Below, piece after piece: positions 1-8,137 of a DNA stretch of 64,000 nt; the first letter of the stretch is position 1, and each line of letters starts with the position of its first letter. This DNA comes from VAYN01 sp963702075. Lineage in GTDB: Bacteria > Actinomycetota > Thermoleophilia > Solirubrobacterales > 70-9. A program made the position numbers and the translations under genes. The notes beneath the pieces are model-generated. The model saw nothing but the letters and a program-made list of their open reading frames with translations, was not told where the DNA came from and did no database searches. The DNA lies in contig OY969703.1 of assembly GCA_963702075.1 (NCBI GenBank), positions 2,356,001 to 2,420,000 on the forward strand, written 5' to 3'.

Positions 1-689
1 AGCGCGCTCGCCAGCGACTCCGGGTTGCCGCAGATTTCGGCGCCGCCGGCGTCGGCCGCGTACTCGCGCTGGCGCGAGATCGAGAGCTGGATGATGCTCG
101 CCGCGATCGGGGCCAGGATCACCATGCTCAGCGCGGCGACGATGCCGAGGGGACCGTTGTCTTCGCCGTCGCCGAACCACATCAGCATGTAGGCGAGGTA
201 GGTGATCGCGGCGCCGATCGCCGAGGCGACCGACTGGATCAGGATGTCGCGGTTGCGGATGTGGGTGAGCTCGTGGGCGAGGACGCCGCGCAGCTCGTCC
301 TCGGAAAGCAGTTTGGTGATCCCACGGGTCACCGCCACCGCCGAGTGCTTCGGGTTGCGCCCCGTCGCAAAGGCGTTCGGCTGGTCCTGGGGGATCATGT
401 AGAGGCGCGGCATCGGCAGGCCGGCGCGGGTCGTCAGTTCCCGGACGATCTGGTAGAGCCGCGGCGCTTCGGCCTCGTCGATCGGTTTGGCGCGACTCAT
501 CGCCAGCGCCATCTTGTCGCTGAAGAAGTAGCTGAAGAAGTTGATCGCCAGCGCCATGACGAGGAACAGCAGCGCGGTCTGGGCACCGCCGATCAGGGCG
601 CCGATCACGACGAGAAGGCCGCCGAGGGAGGCCATCAGGACCGTGGTGCGAAGGGTGGCGCCCCAGGTGGATTGCTTGGTGGTGGTCAT
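1..689 (-). CDS. htpX: Zinc metalloprotease HtpX, M48 family (3' end outside window)
   Basis: This is a membrane-bound M48 zinc protease that degrades damaged membrane proteins. The first 229 residues are visible. Two hydrophobic segments (about 13-34 and 38-57) precede the catalytic domain. The zinc-binding HELTH motif lies at residues 139-143, followed by more hydrophobic stretches and SRQREYAAD, which carries the usual third zinc ligand Glu. The ATG start has AGGAG about 12 bases upstream. The C-terminus lies beyond position 1. It is divergent from the two-component pair at 801. The identification is secure; the exact subtype within M48B is inferred. Confidence 0.93.
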   Translation of the reverse strand, partial: MTTTKQSTWGATLRTTVLMASLGGLLVVIGALIGGAQTALLFLVMALAINFFSYFFSDKMALAMSRAKPIDEAEAPRLYQIVRELTTRAGLPMPRLYMIPQDQPNAFATGRNPKHSAVAVTRGITKLLSEDELRGVLAHELTHIRNRDILIQSVASAIGAAITYLAYMLMWFGDGEDNGPLGIVAALSMVILAPIAASIIQLSISRQREYAADAGGAEICGNPESLASA

Positions 690-788
690 CGCGAAAGTCG
701 CTCCTGAGTTCGGTTGCCCTCCCAGTATGCGGCGAAAGCGCCAAATCGCCTATAGGGGCCACCCCCCTTCCGGCCCGGGGCGAGCCCC

Positions 789-794
789 TAGGCT
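789..794 (+). promoter_or_regulatory. -10 box TAGGCT of a probable leaderless transcript
   Basis: TAGGCT ends 6 bases before the ATG at 801 and no Shine-Dalgarno sequence is present, so transcription probably starts at or next to the start codon. The same arrangement recurs throughout the window. Confidence 0.6.
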
Positions 795-800
795 GAGCGC

Positions 801-1667
801 ATGACGCTGACGGTGATCGGGCTGGCGCTTGTCGTCTTGGCGCTGGTTCTGGCGCTGGTGCGAGAGCGACGGCGGCTGCGGCCGCTCGAGGACCTGGTCG
901 AGGCGATGGAGAAGGTCGACCTCTCAAGCCCCCGCCCCCTCCTCCCCGCTTCGATCGACGGGGTCGGCGAGACCGAGGAGGTGGCGCGGATCGAGCTCGC
1001 CTTCCTGCGGATGATGCGGCGACTGGAAGCCGAGCGGCGGCGGGCGGGGTCCGCGGCCCTGCACGCCCAGGAGGAGGAGCGAGCGCGGGTCGCCCGCGAT
1101 CTCCACGACGAGGTCAACCAGTCGCTCACCGGCCTGCTGCTGCGGCTGGAGGCGGCGCGCGAGGCGGCGCCGCCGGAGCTGGAAGGCGAACTGGCGGAGA
1201 CGAAAGCGCTGGCGAACCAGGCGATGACCGAGCTGCTCTCGCTGGCACGGCAGCTGCGCCCGACCGCGCTCGACGACCTCGGCCTGGCGGCGGCAATCGA
1301 AGGCCAGGTCGACCGCCTCGGCGGCGAGATCGCGACCAGCCTGGATGTCGAGGGCGACTTCTCCGACCTCGGCGGCGACGCCCAGCTCGTCGTCTACCGA
1401 GTCGCCCAGGAGGCGCTCTCCAACGCCGCCCGCCACAGCGGCGCCAAGCACGTCGAGGTGCGGCTGCGGCGCATCAGCGCCGGCGGCGTCACCCTCGAGG
1501 TCGCCGACGACGGCCGCGGCTTCGCCTTCGACGAGTCCGAGCGCGGTCTCGGCATCGGCGGCATGCGCGAGCGCGCCCTGCTGATCGGCGCCGAGCTGAC
1601 GATCGAGTCCCGCCCCGACGCCGGCACCACGATCCGCCTCGACGTGCCAGGAGAATCCTCCGCATGA
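801..1667 (+). CDS. Sensor histidine kinase, NarL/DesK type (HisKA_3)
   Basis: This 288-residue kinase begins with one membrane segment (residues 3-20) and a short HAMP-like/coiled linker. The HisKA_3 dimerisation helix follows, with the phospho-acceptor His102 in RDLHDEVNQ. A HATPase_c domain follows, with the N box in EALSNAARHSGA and G boxes DDGRGF and GLGIGGMRERA. There is no periplasmic sensor domain, so the signal is probably intramembrane or cytoplasmic. It overlaps the response-regulator gene by four bases (ATGA), so the two form a translationally coupled two-component system. The inducing signal cannot be read from the sequence. Confidence 0.93.
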   Translation: MTLTVIGLALVVLALVLALVRERRRLRPLEDLVEAMEKVDLSSPRPLLPASIDGVGETEEVARIELAFLRMMRRLEAERRRAGSAALHAQEEERARVARDLHDEVNQSLTGLLLRLEAAREAAPPELEGELAETKALANQAMTELLSLARQLRPTALDDLGLAAAIEGQVDRLGGEIATSLDVEGDFSDLGGDAQLVVYRVAQEALSNAARHSGAKHVEVRLRRISAGGVTLEVADDGRGFAFDESERGLGIGGMRERALLIGAELTIESRPDAGTTIRLDVPGESSA

Positions 1668-2293
1668 GGGTGCTGATCGCCGACGACCACGGGATCGTGC
1701 GCTCGGGGCTGCGGCTGCTGTTGGAGCGGCAACCGGACATCGAGGTCGTGGCCGAGGCAGCCGATGGGGCCGAGGCGCGGGAGCTGGCGGTGCGGGAGCG
1801 GCCGGACCTGGCGATCCTCGACGTGAAAATGCCGAAGCTGACCGGGCTGCAGGCGACGCGGGAGATCAAGAAGCAGGCGCCTGAGGTCTCGGTCCTGATC
1901 CTCTCGATGCACGACGACGAGCGCTACCTGTTCGAGGCGCTGAAGGCGGGTGCCTCTGGCTACGTGCTGAAGGCGCAAGCGGACACCGACCTGCTGGCGG
2001 CGATCCGGGCGGTCGAGCGCGGCGAGCCTTTCCTCACTCCCGAGGCGCAGCGGACGCTGATCAAGGACGTGCTCGAGCGCGGCTCCAGCGGCGAGGAGGA
2101 GCTGACCCCGCGCGAGGAGGAGATCGTCAAGCTCGTCGCCGAGGCGCACACGACCAAGGAGATCGCCGAGGTCCTCCACCTCTCCGAGAAGACGGTCGAG
2201 AACCACCGCGCCAACGCGATGCGCAAGCTCGGCATGCGCGACCGGGTCGAGCTGGTCCGCTACGCGATCCGCCGCGGCCTGATCGAGCCCTGA
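1664..2293 (+). CDS. Response regulator, NarL/FixJ family
   Basis: The protein has 209 residues. The N-terminal receiver domain has the acidic pair D7-D8, phospho-acceptor Asp53 (LAILDVKMP) and the conserved Lys in the GYVLKAQA segment. The C-terminal LuxR-type helix-turn-helix (about 145-205) includes LTPREEEIVKLVAE and the recognition helix TVENHRANAMRKLG. It is the cognate partner of the kinase that overlaps its start. The targets are unknown; the next gene downstream is the rrf2-suf locus, but that has its own promoter. Confidence 0.94.
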   Translation: MRVLIADDHGIVRSGLRLLLERQPDIEVVAEAADGAEARELAVRERPDLAILDVKMPKLTGLQATREIKKQAPEVSVLILSMHDDERYLFEALKAGASGYVLKAQADTDLLAAIRAVERGEPFLTPEAQRTLIKDVLERGSSGEEELTPREEEIVKLVAEAHTTKEIAEVLHLSEKTVENHRANAMRKLGMRDRVELVRYAIRRGLIEP

Positions 2294-2310
2294 TCGCCCA
2301 CCGGAGGGCA

Positions 2311-2333
2311 TAACCGACCGCTTCGGTAGGATT
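2311..2333 (+). promoter_or_regulatory. Putative Rrf2 operator overlapping the -10 box of rrf2-sufCSU
   Basis: The imperfect dyad TAACCGAC-N7-GTAGGATT has its right half containing TAGGAT (2327-2332), a -10-like box 8 bases before the rrf2 ATG. The same motif with the same 7-base spacer occurs at 6299-6321 before the Rieske-sufBD half of the locus. Binding by the encoded Rrf2 protein is inferred. Confidence 0.55.
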
Positions 2334-2340
2334 TAACCCG

Positions 2341-2814
2341 ATGCTGTTTTCGACCAAAGCCGAGTACGGCGTGCGCCTGATGGTCGAGCTCGGGCGCCAG
2401 CCCGGCTCGCAGCCCGTTTCGCTGGGCTCGGTCGCCGAAGCCGAGAACCTGCCGCTCTCCTACCTGGAGCACCTGGTGGCGAAACTGCGCAAGGCCGGCC
2501 TTGTCACCTCGACCCGCGGCGCCCACGGCGGCTACCGCCTGGCGAAGCCCGCGGCGGAGATCCGGATGGACGCGGTGGTCGAGGCGCTGGAAGGGCAGAT
2601 CGCGCCGATGGAGTGCTTCCACGACACGCCCGAAGGCAAAGTCCTCTGCTCGCACGAGTCCGACGGCGACAGCGCCTGCTCGACCAAGCTGCTGTGGATG
2701 CGCGTCCAGGGCGGGGTCAGCAAGGCGCTGGCCGGCACCACCCTGGCGGAGCTGGTCGAGTTCTCGACCAAGAGCGAGCCGACCCGCGCCGCGGTGCTCG
2801 GCAGCGCCGCCTGA
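2341..2814 (+). CDS. Rrf2/IscR-family Fe-S-sensing transcriptional regulator
   Basis: The 157-residue Rrf2 protein has a winged helix at the N-terminus (KAEYGVRLMVEL, then LSYLEHLVAKLRKAGLV with the recognition helix and wing STRGAHGGYRLAKP). Three cysteines, Cys92, Cys103 and Cys113, sit where IscR-type proteins hold a 2Fe-2S cluster. It heads the sufC-sufS-sufU genes and is the natural candidate for controlling them in response to Fe-S status. The start codon is 8 bases after a TAGGAT box with no Shine-Dalgarno sequence, so the mRNA is probably leaderless and autoregulated through the overlapping dyad. A nitric oxide sensor of the NsrR type is possible, but the context favours Fe-S homeostasis. 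Confidence 0.9.
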   Translation: MLFSTKAEYGVRLMVELGRQPGSQPVSLGSVAEAENLPLSYLEHLVAKLRKAGLVTSTRGAHGGYRLAKPAAEIRMDAVVEALEGQIAPMECFHDTPEGKVLCSHESDGDSACSTKLLWMRVQGGVSKALAGTTLAELVEFSTKSEPTRAAVLGSAA

Positions 2815-2870
2815 GACACCGCGCGCGGCGCAAACGAACTTCAACCTGAAACCCCAGAAACGGAGCAAAA

Positions 2871-3641
2871 TTGGCTGAGCTGGAGATCCGCAACCTGCAC
2901 GTAGAGGTCGAGGACAAGAAGATCCTCAAAGGCCTCGACCTCGACGTCGAGAAGGGCAAGGTGCACGCCCTGATGGGCCCGAACGGCTCCGGCAAGTCGA
3001 CGCTCGCCAACGTGATCATGGGCCACCCCGCGCTCGAGGTGACCGAGGGCACGATCGTCTTCAAGGGCGAGGACATCACCGACGCCGCCCCCGAGGACCG
3101 CTCGCAGGCCGGCCTCTTCATGGCCTTCCAGTACCCCGTCGCGATCCCCGGCGTCTCGGTCTCCAAGTACCTGCGGATGATCATCAACGCCCAGCGCGAG
3201 GCGCGCGGCGAAGACCAGATCAAGATCAAAGACTTCGCCCGCACCGCCCAGGAGGCGATGGAGCTGGCAAACATCCCCAAAGACTTCTCCAGCCGCTACC
3301 TCAACGACGGCTTCTCCGGCGGCGAGAAGAAGCGGATGGAGCTGCTGCAGCTGGCGCTGCTGCGACCGGAGATCGCGATCCTCGACGAGACCGACTCCGG
3401 CCTCGACATCGACGCCCTGCGCACCGTCGCCGAGGGCGTCAACAAGTTCGCCGGCCCGGACATGGGCGTCCTGATCATCACCCACTACCAGCGCATCCTC
3501 CACATGGTCAAACCGGATGCGGTCCACGTCATGTACCAGGGGCGGATCGTCAAAGAAGGCGGCCCGGAGCTGGTCGGCGTGCTGGAGGAGAAGGGCTACG
3601 GCTGGATCAAAGAGGAGGTCGAGGCAGGCGCTGCCGCCTGA
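2871..3641 (+). CDS. sufC: Fe-S cluster assembly ATPase SufC
   Basis: SufC is the ATPase of the SufBCD scaffold, where ATP hydrolysis drives cluster assembly. This 256-residue ABC protein has Walker A GPNGSGKST (36-44), the signature FSGGEKKR (about 145-152) and Walker B AILDETDSGLD (about 165), and shows the SufC-typical lack of membrane domains. The start is TTG with a weak purine stretch (CGGAGC) upstream. It follows the rrf2 gene by 56 bases and is followed 10 bases later by sufS. Its partners sufB and sufD are 3 kb away in a second operon, an unusual split for this locus. Confidence 0.96.
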   Translation: MAELEIRNLHVEVEDKKILKGLDLDVEKGKVHALMGPNGSGKSTLANVIMGHPALEVTEGTIVFKGEDITDAAPEDRSQAGLFMAFQYPVAIPGVSVSKYLRMIINAQREARGEDQIKIKDFARTAQEAMELANIPKDFSSRYLNDGFSGGEKKRMELLQLALLRPEIAILDETDSGLDIDALRTVAEGVNKFAGPDMGVLIITHYQRILHMVKPDAVHVMYQGRIVKEGGPELVGVLEEKGYGWIKEEVEAGAAA

Positions 3642-3651
3642 CCTCGAAGCG

Positions 3652-4917
3652 ATGGAGCCGGTGAGCGCCAAGAGCAGGAGCGAGGCGACGCCGCTCGACA
3701 TCGAGAAGGTCCGCGCCGCCTTCCCGGCGCTCGAGCGCGAGGTCCACGGCCAGCCGGTCGCCTACCTCGACAGCGGCGCCAGCTCCCAGCGGGTGCTGGC
3801 CTCGATCCAATCGGTCGACCGTTACGAGCGGCGCCACCACTCCAACGTCCACCGCGGCTCCCACACCCTCTCGGCCGAGGCGACCGAAGCCTACGAGGGG
3901 GCGCGGGCGACGATCGCCGACCACATCGGCGCCGCCGACCGCCGCGAGGTCGTCTTCGTCCGCAACGCGACCGAGGCGATCAATTTCGTCGCCCGGGCCT
4001 GGGGCGACGCCAACGTCGGCGCCGGCGACCGCATCGTGCTCACCGAGATGGAGCACCACTCCAACATCGTCCCCTGGCAGCAGCTCGCCGAGCGGGCCGG
4101 GGCGGAGATCGACTGGGCGCCGATCGACGAGGAGGGCCTGCTCGACATGGACGCCTTCGCGGCGCTGCTGGAGCGGGGTCCGAAGCTGGTCGCGGTCACC
4201 CACGTATCCAACGTGCTCGGGACCGAGAACCCGATTGCCGAGATCGCGCGGCTGGCGCACGAGGCCGGCGCGCTGGTGCTCTGCGACGGCGCCCAGGCGG
4301 CGCCGAAGCTGCCGCTGGACATGGCCGAGCTCGGGGTCGACTTCTACGCGATCACCGGCCACAAGCTCTACGCGCCGACCGGGATCGGGGCGCTCTGGAC
4401 CAGGCTCGACCTGCTGCGTGATATGCCGCCCTTCCTCGGTGGCGGCTCGATGATCCGCAAGGTCACCAAGGAGGGCACGACCTTCGCCGACCCGCCCGCC
4501 CGCTTCGAGGCGGGGACCCCGGCGATCGCCCAGGCGATCGGGATGGCCTCGGCGATCCGCTGGCTCGACCTGGTCGGGATGGACGCGGTGCGCGAGCACG
4601 AGGAGCAGGTCGCCGACTATGCGCTCGAGCGAGTGGTCGAGGTGCCTGGCCTGCGCGTCTTCGGCCCGCCCCGCGGCCCCGGCCGCCTCGGCCCGGTCTC
4701 CTTCGAGATCGAGGGCATCCACGCCCACGACGTCTCCGAGATCCTCGACCGCCACGGCGTCGCCGTCCGCGCCGGCCACCACTGCGCCCAGCCGCTGATG
4801 GACCGGCTCGAGATCGCCGCCACCGCCCGGGCCAGCTTCGGCGTCTACACGACGACCGAGGAGATCGACCGCCTGGTCAACGGGCTAGAAGACGCGCGTA
4901 AGGTGTTTGGTCTCTGA
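3652..4917 (+). CDS. sufS: Cysteine desulfurase SufS
   Basis: This PLP enzyme removes sulfur from L-cysteine as a persulfide and supplies it to SufU. The 421-residue fold-type I aminotransferase has the PLP-lysine Lys238 in ITGHKLYAP and the persulfide-carrying Cys378 in RAGHHCAQP on the class II (SufS) loop. The ATG at 3652 is chosen because the frame upstream only overlaps sufC and carries no homologous sequence. The stop overlaps the sufU start by one base. Length and motifs match SufS rather than NifS/IscS. Confidence 0.96.
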   Translation: MEPVSAKSRSEATPLDIEKVRAAFPALEREVHGQPVAYLDSGASSQRVLASIQSVDRYERRHHSNVHRGSHTLSAEATEAYEGARATIADHIGAADRREVVFVRNATEAINFVARAWGDANVGAGDRIVLTEMEHHSNIVPWQQLAERAGAEIDWAPIDEEGLLDMDAFAALLERGPKLVAVTHVSNVLGTENPIAEIARLAHEAGALVLCDGAQAAPKLPLDMAELGVDFYAITGHKLYAPTGIGALWTRLDLLRDMPPFLGGGSMIRKVTKEGTTFADPPARFEAGTPAIAQAIGMASAIRWLDLVGMDAVREHEEQVADYALERVVEVPGLRVFGPPRGPGRLGPVSFEIEGIHAHDVSEILDRHGVAVRAGHHCAQPLMDRLEIAATARASFGVYTTTEEIDRLVNGLEDARKVFGL

Positions 4918-5354
4918 TGGACGAGCTCTACCGCGACCAGATCCTCGAGCACTACAAGCGGCCGCACAACTTCGGCCACTTGGAACACCCAGACCTCGAG
5001 TTCGAGGACACCAACCCGTTCTGCGGCGACGAGCAGCACGTGACGATCAAGCTCGACGCCGACGACAAGGTTGCGGCGGTCGCTTTCGAGGGCAAGGGCT
5101 GCGCGATCTCCACCGCTGCCACCTCGCTGCTGACCGACGAGCTGGTCGGAATGAGCCGCGAGGAGCTGCTGCGGCTGCCCAAAGACTTCGTCCTCGAGCT
5201 GCTCGGCATCGAGATCTCGGCGACGCGGATGAAGTGCGCGATGCTGGGCTTGAAGATCGTCAAGAGCGCCTCTCTCGGCCAGTCCGCCGAATGGGAGGAC
5301 GAGGGCGAGACCGGCGACCCGTCAGAAGCGGTCGCCGACCTCGGCCAGCTCTAG
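4917..5354 (+). CDS. sufU: Zinc-dependent sulfurtransferase SufU
   Basis: SufU accepts the persulfide from SufS and hands sulfur to SufBCD in Gram-positive bacteria. The 145-residue protein keeps the three conserved cysteines (Cys36 in FCGD, Cys62 in KGCAIS, Cys107 in KCAML) and Asp38, which bind zinc. The start overlaps the sufS stop by one base, so the two are translationally coupled. The C-terminal tail (DEGETGDPSEAV) is acidic and without known function. Confidence 0.95.
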   Translation: MDELYRDQILEHYKRPHNFGHLEHPDLEFEDTNPFCGDEQHVTIKLDADDKVAAVAFEGKGCAISTAATSLLTDELVGMSREELLRLPKDFVLELLGIEISATRMKCAMLGLKIVKSASLGQSAEWEDEGETGDPSEAVADLGQL

Positions 5355-5356
5355 CG

Positions 5357-6142
5357 CTAAGCCTCTTCGTTGGGCTGCATCACCGCGAAGGCGGCGCCGA
5401 AGGGGTCGGCGACCACGGCGAAGCGGCCAGGCGGGATGTCGATCGGCCCGTTCATCACGCTGCCGCCGCCGCTCTGGATCTTCTCCACCGTGGCGTCGGC
5501 GTCCTCGACCATGAAGTAGACGAGCCAGTTGGCCGGGACCTCTGGCGGCATCTCCAGGGCGTTCATGTCGATCATCCCGGCGACCATGTCCTCGCCCAGC
5601 TTCGCGATCGTGTAGGTGCCGACCCGGTCGGAGGGTTCCTCGTCGTAGCCCCAGCCGAAGACAGCCCCGTAGAACTGCTTGGCGGCGGCGGGGTCGCGGG
5701 TCCCAAGCTCGTTCCAGCCGACGGTGGCCGCCTCGTTGACGAGCTCGGCGCCGGAAAAGGTGCCGGGCTGCCAGATCCCGAAGAAGCCGCCCTCGGGATC
5801 GGTGAAGACCGCCATCCGCCCCAGGTCCATCACGTCCATCGGCTCGGCGACCTGGCTGCCACCGTTGGCGGTGACCGCGGCCGCGGTAGCGTCGGCATCG
5901 TCGACCGAGACATAAGTGCTCCAGGCAGGCGGCTGGCCCTCCTGCATCAGCGGCATGACGCCGGCGACGTCTTTGCCACCCTTTTTGGCCCGGCGATAAC
6001 CGCCCATTTCCGCCGAGGTCGGCAGCTCCGGCACCTCCCAACCGAACACCTCGCCGTAGAAGCGGGCCGCTGCCTCGATATCCGGCGTCGCCAGGTCCAC
6101 CCAGCACGGGGTCCCGGGCGCGTAACTGGTCCTCTCACTCAT
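5357..6142 (-). CDS. VOC family protein with two glyoxalase-like domains
   Basis: The 261-residue protein holds two tandem VOC units (about 8-120 and 135-258). Each begins with a PCWVDLATPD- or GWNELGTRDP-like strand and contains FYG(E/A)VFGW. It resembles actinobacterial two-domain glyoxalase-like proteins of unknown substrate. The ATG at 6142 is chosen for the GAGGAG sequence just upstream; the open frame further upstream runs through the hairpin repeat at 6223 and is not coding. The gene lies inverted between the two halves of the suf locus, and its stop is 2 bases from the sufU stop. A role in Fe-S assembly is not implied by its sequence. Confidence 0.88.
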   Translation of the reverse strand: MSERTSYAPGTPCWVDLATPDIEAAARFYGEVFGWEVPELPTSAEMGGYRRAKKGGKDVAGVMPLMQEGQPPAWSTYVSVDDADATAAAVTANGGSQVAEPMDVMDLGRMAVFTDPEGGFFGIWQPGTFSGAELVNEAATVGWNELGTRDPAAAKQFYGAVFGWGYDEEPSDRVGTYTIAKLGEDMVAGMIDMNALEMPPEVPANWLVYFMVEDADATVEKIQSGGGSVMNGPIDIPPGRFAVVADPFGAAFAVMQPNEEA

Positions 6143-6222
6143 TTCTGCTCCTCGCTTTCGAAGGTTGTGCAGATGAGACCACAGTTCCGGCTCAAACTCA
6201 TCGCTTCCGTGTGAATCCGCCT

Positions 6223-6274
6223 GGGCGTGTCTGAGCTTGACCCCCATAAATGACGGGAAAGCTCAGACACGCCC
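6223..6274. repeat. Intergenic inverted repeat, family A copy 1
   Basis: Perfect 16-base arms (GGGCGTGTCTGAGCTT and its complement) flank a 20-base loop (gacccccataaatgacggga). It sits between divergent starts (VOC at 6142 and Rieske at 6373), so it is not a simple terminator. A second copy at 13731 has the same arms with one compensated base pair and a near-identical loop. A more divergent copy is at 12702. Confidence 0.9.
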
Positions 6275-6298
6275 TCGGCCGCGGGGCCGTCCCGCTAA

Positions 6299-6321
6299 AA
6301 TCCGACCTTGGAAGTAGGATT
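6299..6321 (+). promoter_or_regulatory. Putative Rrf2 operator of the Rieske-sufBD operon
   Basis: The dyad AATCCGAC-N7-GTAGGATT has arms matching at 7 of 8 positions and contains a TAGGAT box (6315-6320). It is the same motif as at 2311 in front of rrf2-sufCSU, which suggests that the two halves of the suf locus are co-regulated. Confidence 0.55.
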
Positions 6322-6372
6322 AAGTCTCAAGCCGCACTAGCGACCCGAGTGACCAGGAGCACCCCACCCCTC

Positions 6373-6702
6373 TTGACCGACACCGCAGGAACCAAGATCT
6401 CCGTCTGCCCGGCAGCCGAGCTGCCGCCGGGCGGCATGCGCCTGGTCGAGCACAACGGGACCAAGATCGGCGTCTTCAACTGCGACGGCGCCTACTACGC
6501 GATCGAGGATCGCTGCTCCCACGACAACGGCCCGCTCGCCGAGGGCGAGTTCGACACCGCCACCTGCACCGTCGAGTGCCCCCGCCACGGCTCTCTCTTC
6601 GACCTCACCACCGGCAGGCCGAAGACGCTCCCCGCTTTCCAGCCGGTCCAGACGTTCCCGGTAGCGGTCGAGGACGACACCATCACTTTGGAGGTCAACT
6701 GA
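6373..6702 (+). CDS. Rieske-type 2Fe-2S ferredoxin of the suf locus
   Basis: This is a small (about 109 residues) soluble Rieske protein. The cluster ligands are in DRCSHDNGP and CPRHGSLF (the two C-x-H pairs). It directly precedes sufB with one base between stop and start. A Rieske/NirD-like ferredoxin is a regular member of actinobacterial suf operons, probably supplying electrons or acting as an early client. The start is uncertain: TTG at 6373 has AGGAG 14 bases upstream, and an in-frame GTG at 6349 is an alternative. Sequence further upstream is the promoter and hairpin. Confidence 0.85.
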   Translation: MTDTAGTKISVCPAAELPPGGMRLVEHNGTKIGVFNCDGAYYAIEDRCSHDNGPLAEGEFDTATCTVECPRHGSLFDLTTGRPKTLPAFQPVQTFPVAVEDDTITLEVN

Positions 6703-6703
6703 C

Positions 6704-8137
6704 ATGGCAACGCCCGAGGTTCTCGCCGAGAAACGCGAGCTGGCCGGCATCAATGCCGACTACAAGGAGAAGTTCGGCTTCAACGATCCCGAGACGGGTT
6801 ACGCCTACAAAGCGCCGAAGGGACTGAGCCGTGAGATCGTCGAAACGATCTCCGACTTCAAGGAAGAGCCGCAGTGGATGCGGGACTTCCGGCTGAAGGC
6901 GCTGGAGCACTTCGAAAGCCGCCCGACCCCGAAATGGGGCGGCGACCTCGACCAGATCGACTTCGACGACATCCACTACTTCGTCCGCGCCTCGGACACG
7001 AACAGCCGCGACTGGAGCGAGGTCCCGGAGGACATCAAATACACCTTCGACCGGCTCGGGATCCCCGAGGCGGAGCGCAAATTCCTCTCCGGGGTAGGCG
7101 CCCAGTACGAGTCCGAGGTCGTCTACCACCAGGTGAACGAGAAGCTCGAGGCCCAGGGCGTGATCTTCACCGACATGGACACCGCCCTGCGCGAGCACGA
7201 GGACCTGGTGCGCGAGCACTGGGCGACGATCATTCCGCCCAACGACAACAAACTGGCGGCGCTGAACAGCGCCGTCTGGTCGGGCGGCTCGTTCGTCTAC
7301 GTGCCGGCCGGGGTCAAGGTCGAGATGCCGCTGCAGGCCTACTTCCGGATCAACACCGAGAACATGGGCCAGTTCGAGCGGACGCTGATCATCTGCGAGG
7401 AGGGCGCCGACGTCCACTACATCGAGGGCTGCACGGCGCCGGTCTACTCCAGCGACTCGCTGCATTCCGCGGTGGTCGAGATCGTCGCCAAGAAGAGCTC
7501 GCGGGTCCGCTACACGACCGTGCAGAACTGGTCGCAGAACGTCTTCAACCTCGTCACCAAGCGCGCGGTCGCGCACGAGAAGGCGACGATGGAGTGGGTC
7601 GACTGCAACCTCGGCTCGAAACTGACGATGAAGTACCCGTCGATCTACCTGCTCGGGCCCGAAGCCCACGGCGAGATCCTCTCGATCGCCTTCGCCGGCG
7701 AGGGCCAGCACCAGGACGCCGGCGGCAAGATCATCCACGCGGCGCCGCGCACCTCGTCCTCGATCTTCTCCAAGTCGATCTCCAAGGACGGCGGCCGGGC
7801 GACCTACCGCGGGCTGCTCGAAGTCGCCGACGGGGCGAGCGAATCCCGTTCGAAGGTCGTCTGCGACGCGCTGCTCCTCGACGAGGACTCGCGCTCGGAC
7901 ACCTACCCGACGATCCGCATCGACGAGAACGACGCCGACATCGGCCACGAGGCGACCGTCTCCAAAATCGGCGACGAGCAGCTCTTCTACCTGCAGAGCC
8001 GCGGCCTCGACGAGGAGGAGGCCTCGAAGATGATCGTCAACGGCTTCATCGAGCCGGTGACCAAGGAGCTGCCGATGGAGTACGCGGTCGAGCTCAACCG
8101 GCTGATCGAGCTGCAGATGGAGGGTTCCATTGGCTGA
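6704..8137 (+). CDS. sufB: Fe-S cluster assembly scaffold SufB
   Basis: SufB is the scaffold subunit of the SufBC2D complex on which the nascent cluster forms. The 477-residue sequence has the typical SufB N-terminus (helical, with LSREIVETIS and EPQWMRDFRLKALEHF) and then the long beta-helix. It includes NWSQNVFNLVTKRA, the conserved IEGCTAP cysteine region and the C-terminal SRGLDEEEA segment shared with SufD. ATG follows the Rieske stop directly. The last 8 bases overlap the sufD start. Confidence 0.96.
   Translation: MATPEVLAEKRELAGINADYKEKFGFNDPETGYAYKAPKGLSREIVETISDFKEEPQWMRDFRLKALEHFESRPTPKWGGDLDQIDFDDIHYFVRASDTNSRDWSEVPEDIKYTFDRLGIPEAERKFLSGVGAQYESEVVYHQVNEKLEAQGVIFTDMDTALREHEDLVREHWATIIPPNDNKLAALNSAVWSGGSFVYVPAGVKVEMPLQAYFRINTENMGQFERTLIICEEGADVHYIEGCTAPVYSSDSLHSAVVEIVAKKSSRVRYTTVQNWSQNVFNLVTKRAVAHEKATMEWVDCNLGSKLTMKYPSIYLLGPEAHGEILSIAFAGEGQHQDAGGKIIHAAPRTSSSIFSKSISKDGGRATYRGLLEVADGASESRSKVVCDALLLDEDSRSDTYPTIRIDENDADIGHEATVSKIGDEQLFYLQSRGLDEEEASKMIVNGFIEPVTKELPMEYAVELNRLIELQMEGSIG

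Noticed and set aside
3517..3651. 45-codon N-terminal extension of sufS
   Set aside because: It lies inside sufC in another frame and is Arg/Ser-rich; ATG at 3652 gives a normal SufS length.
6143..6247. N-terminal extension of the VOC protein starting GVKLRHA, also seen before ispH at 13752
   Set aside because: Both extensions are just translations of the family A inverted repeat and lack ribosome-binding sites; internal ATGs fit family lengths.
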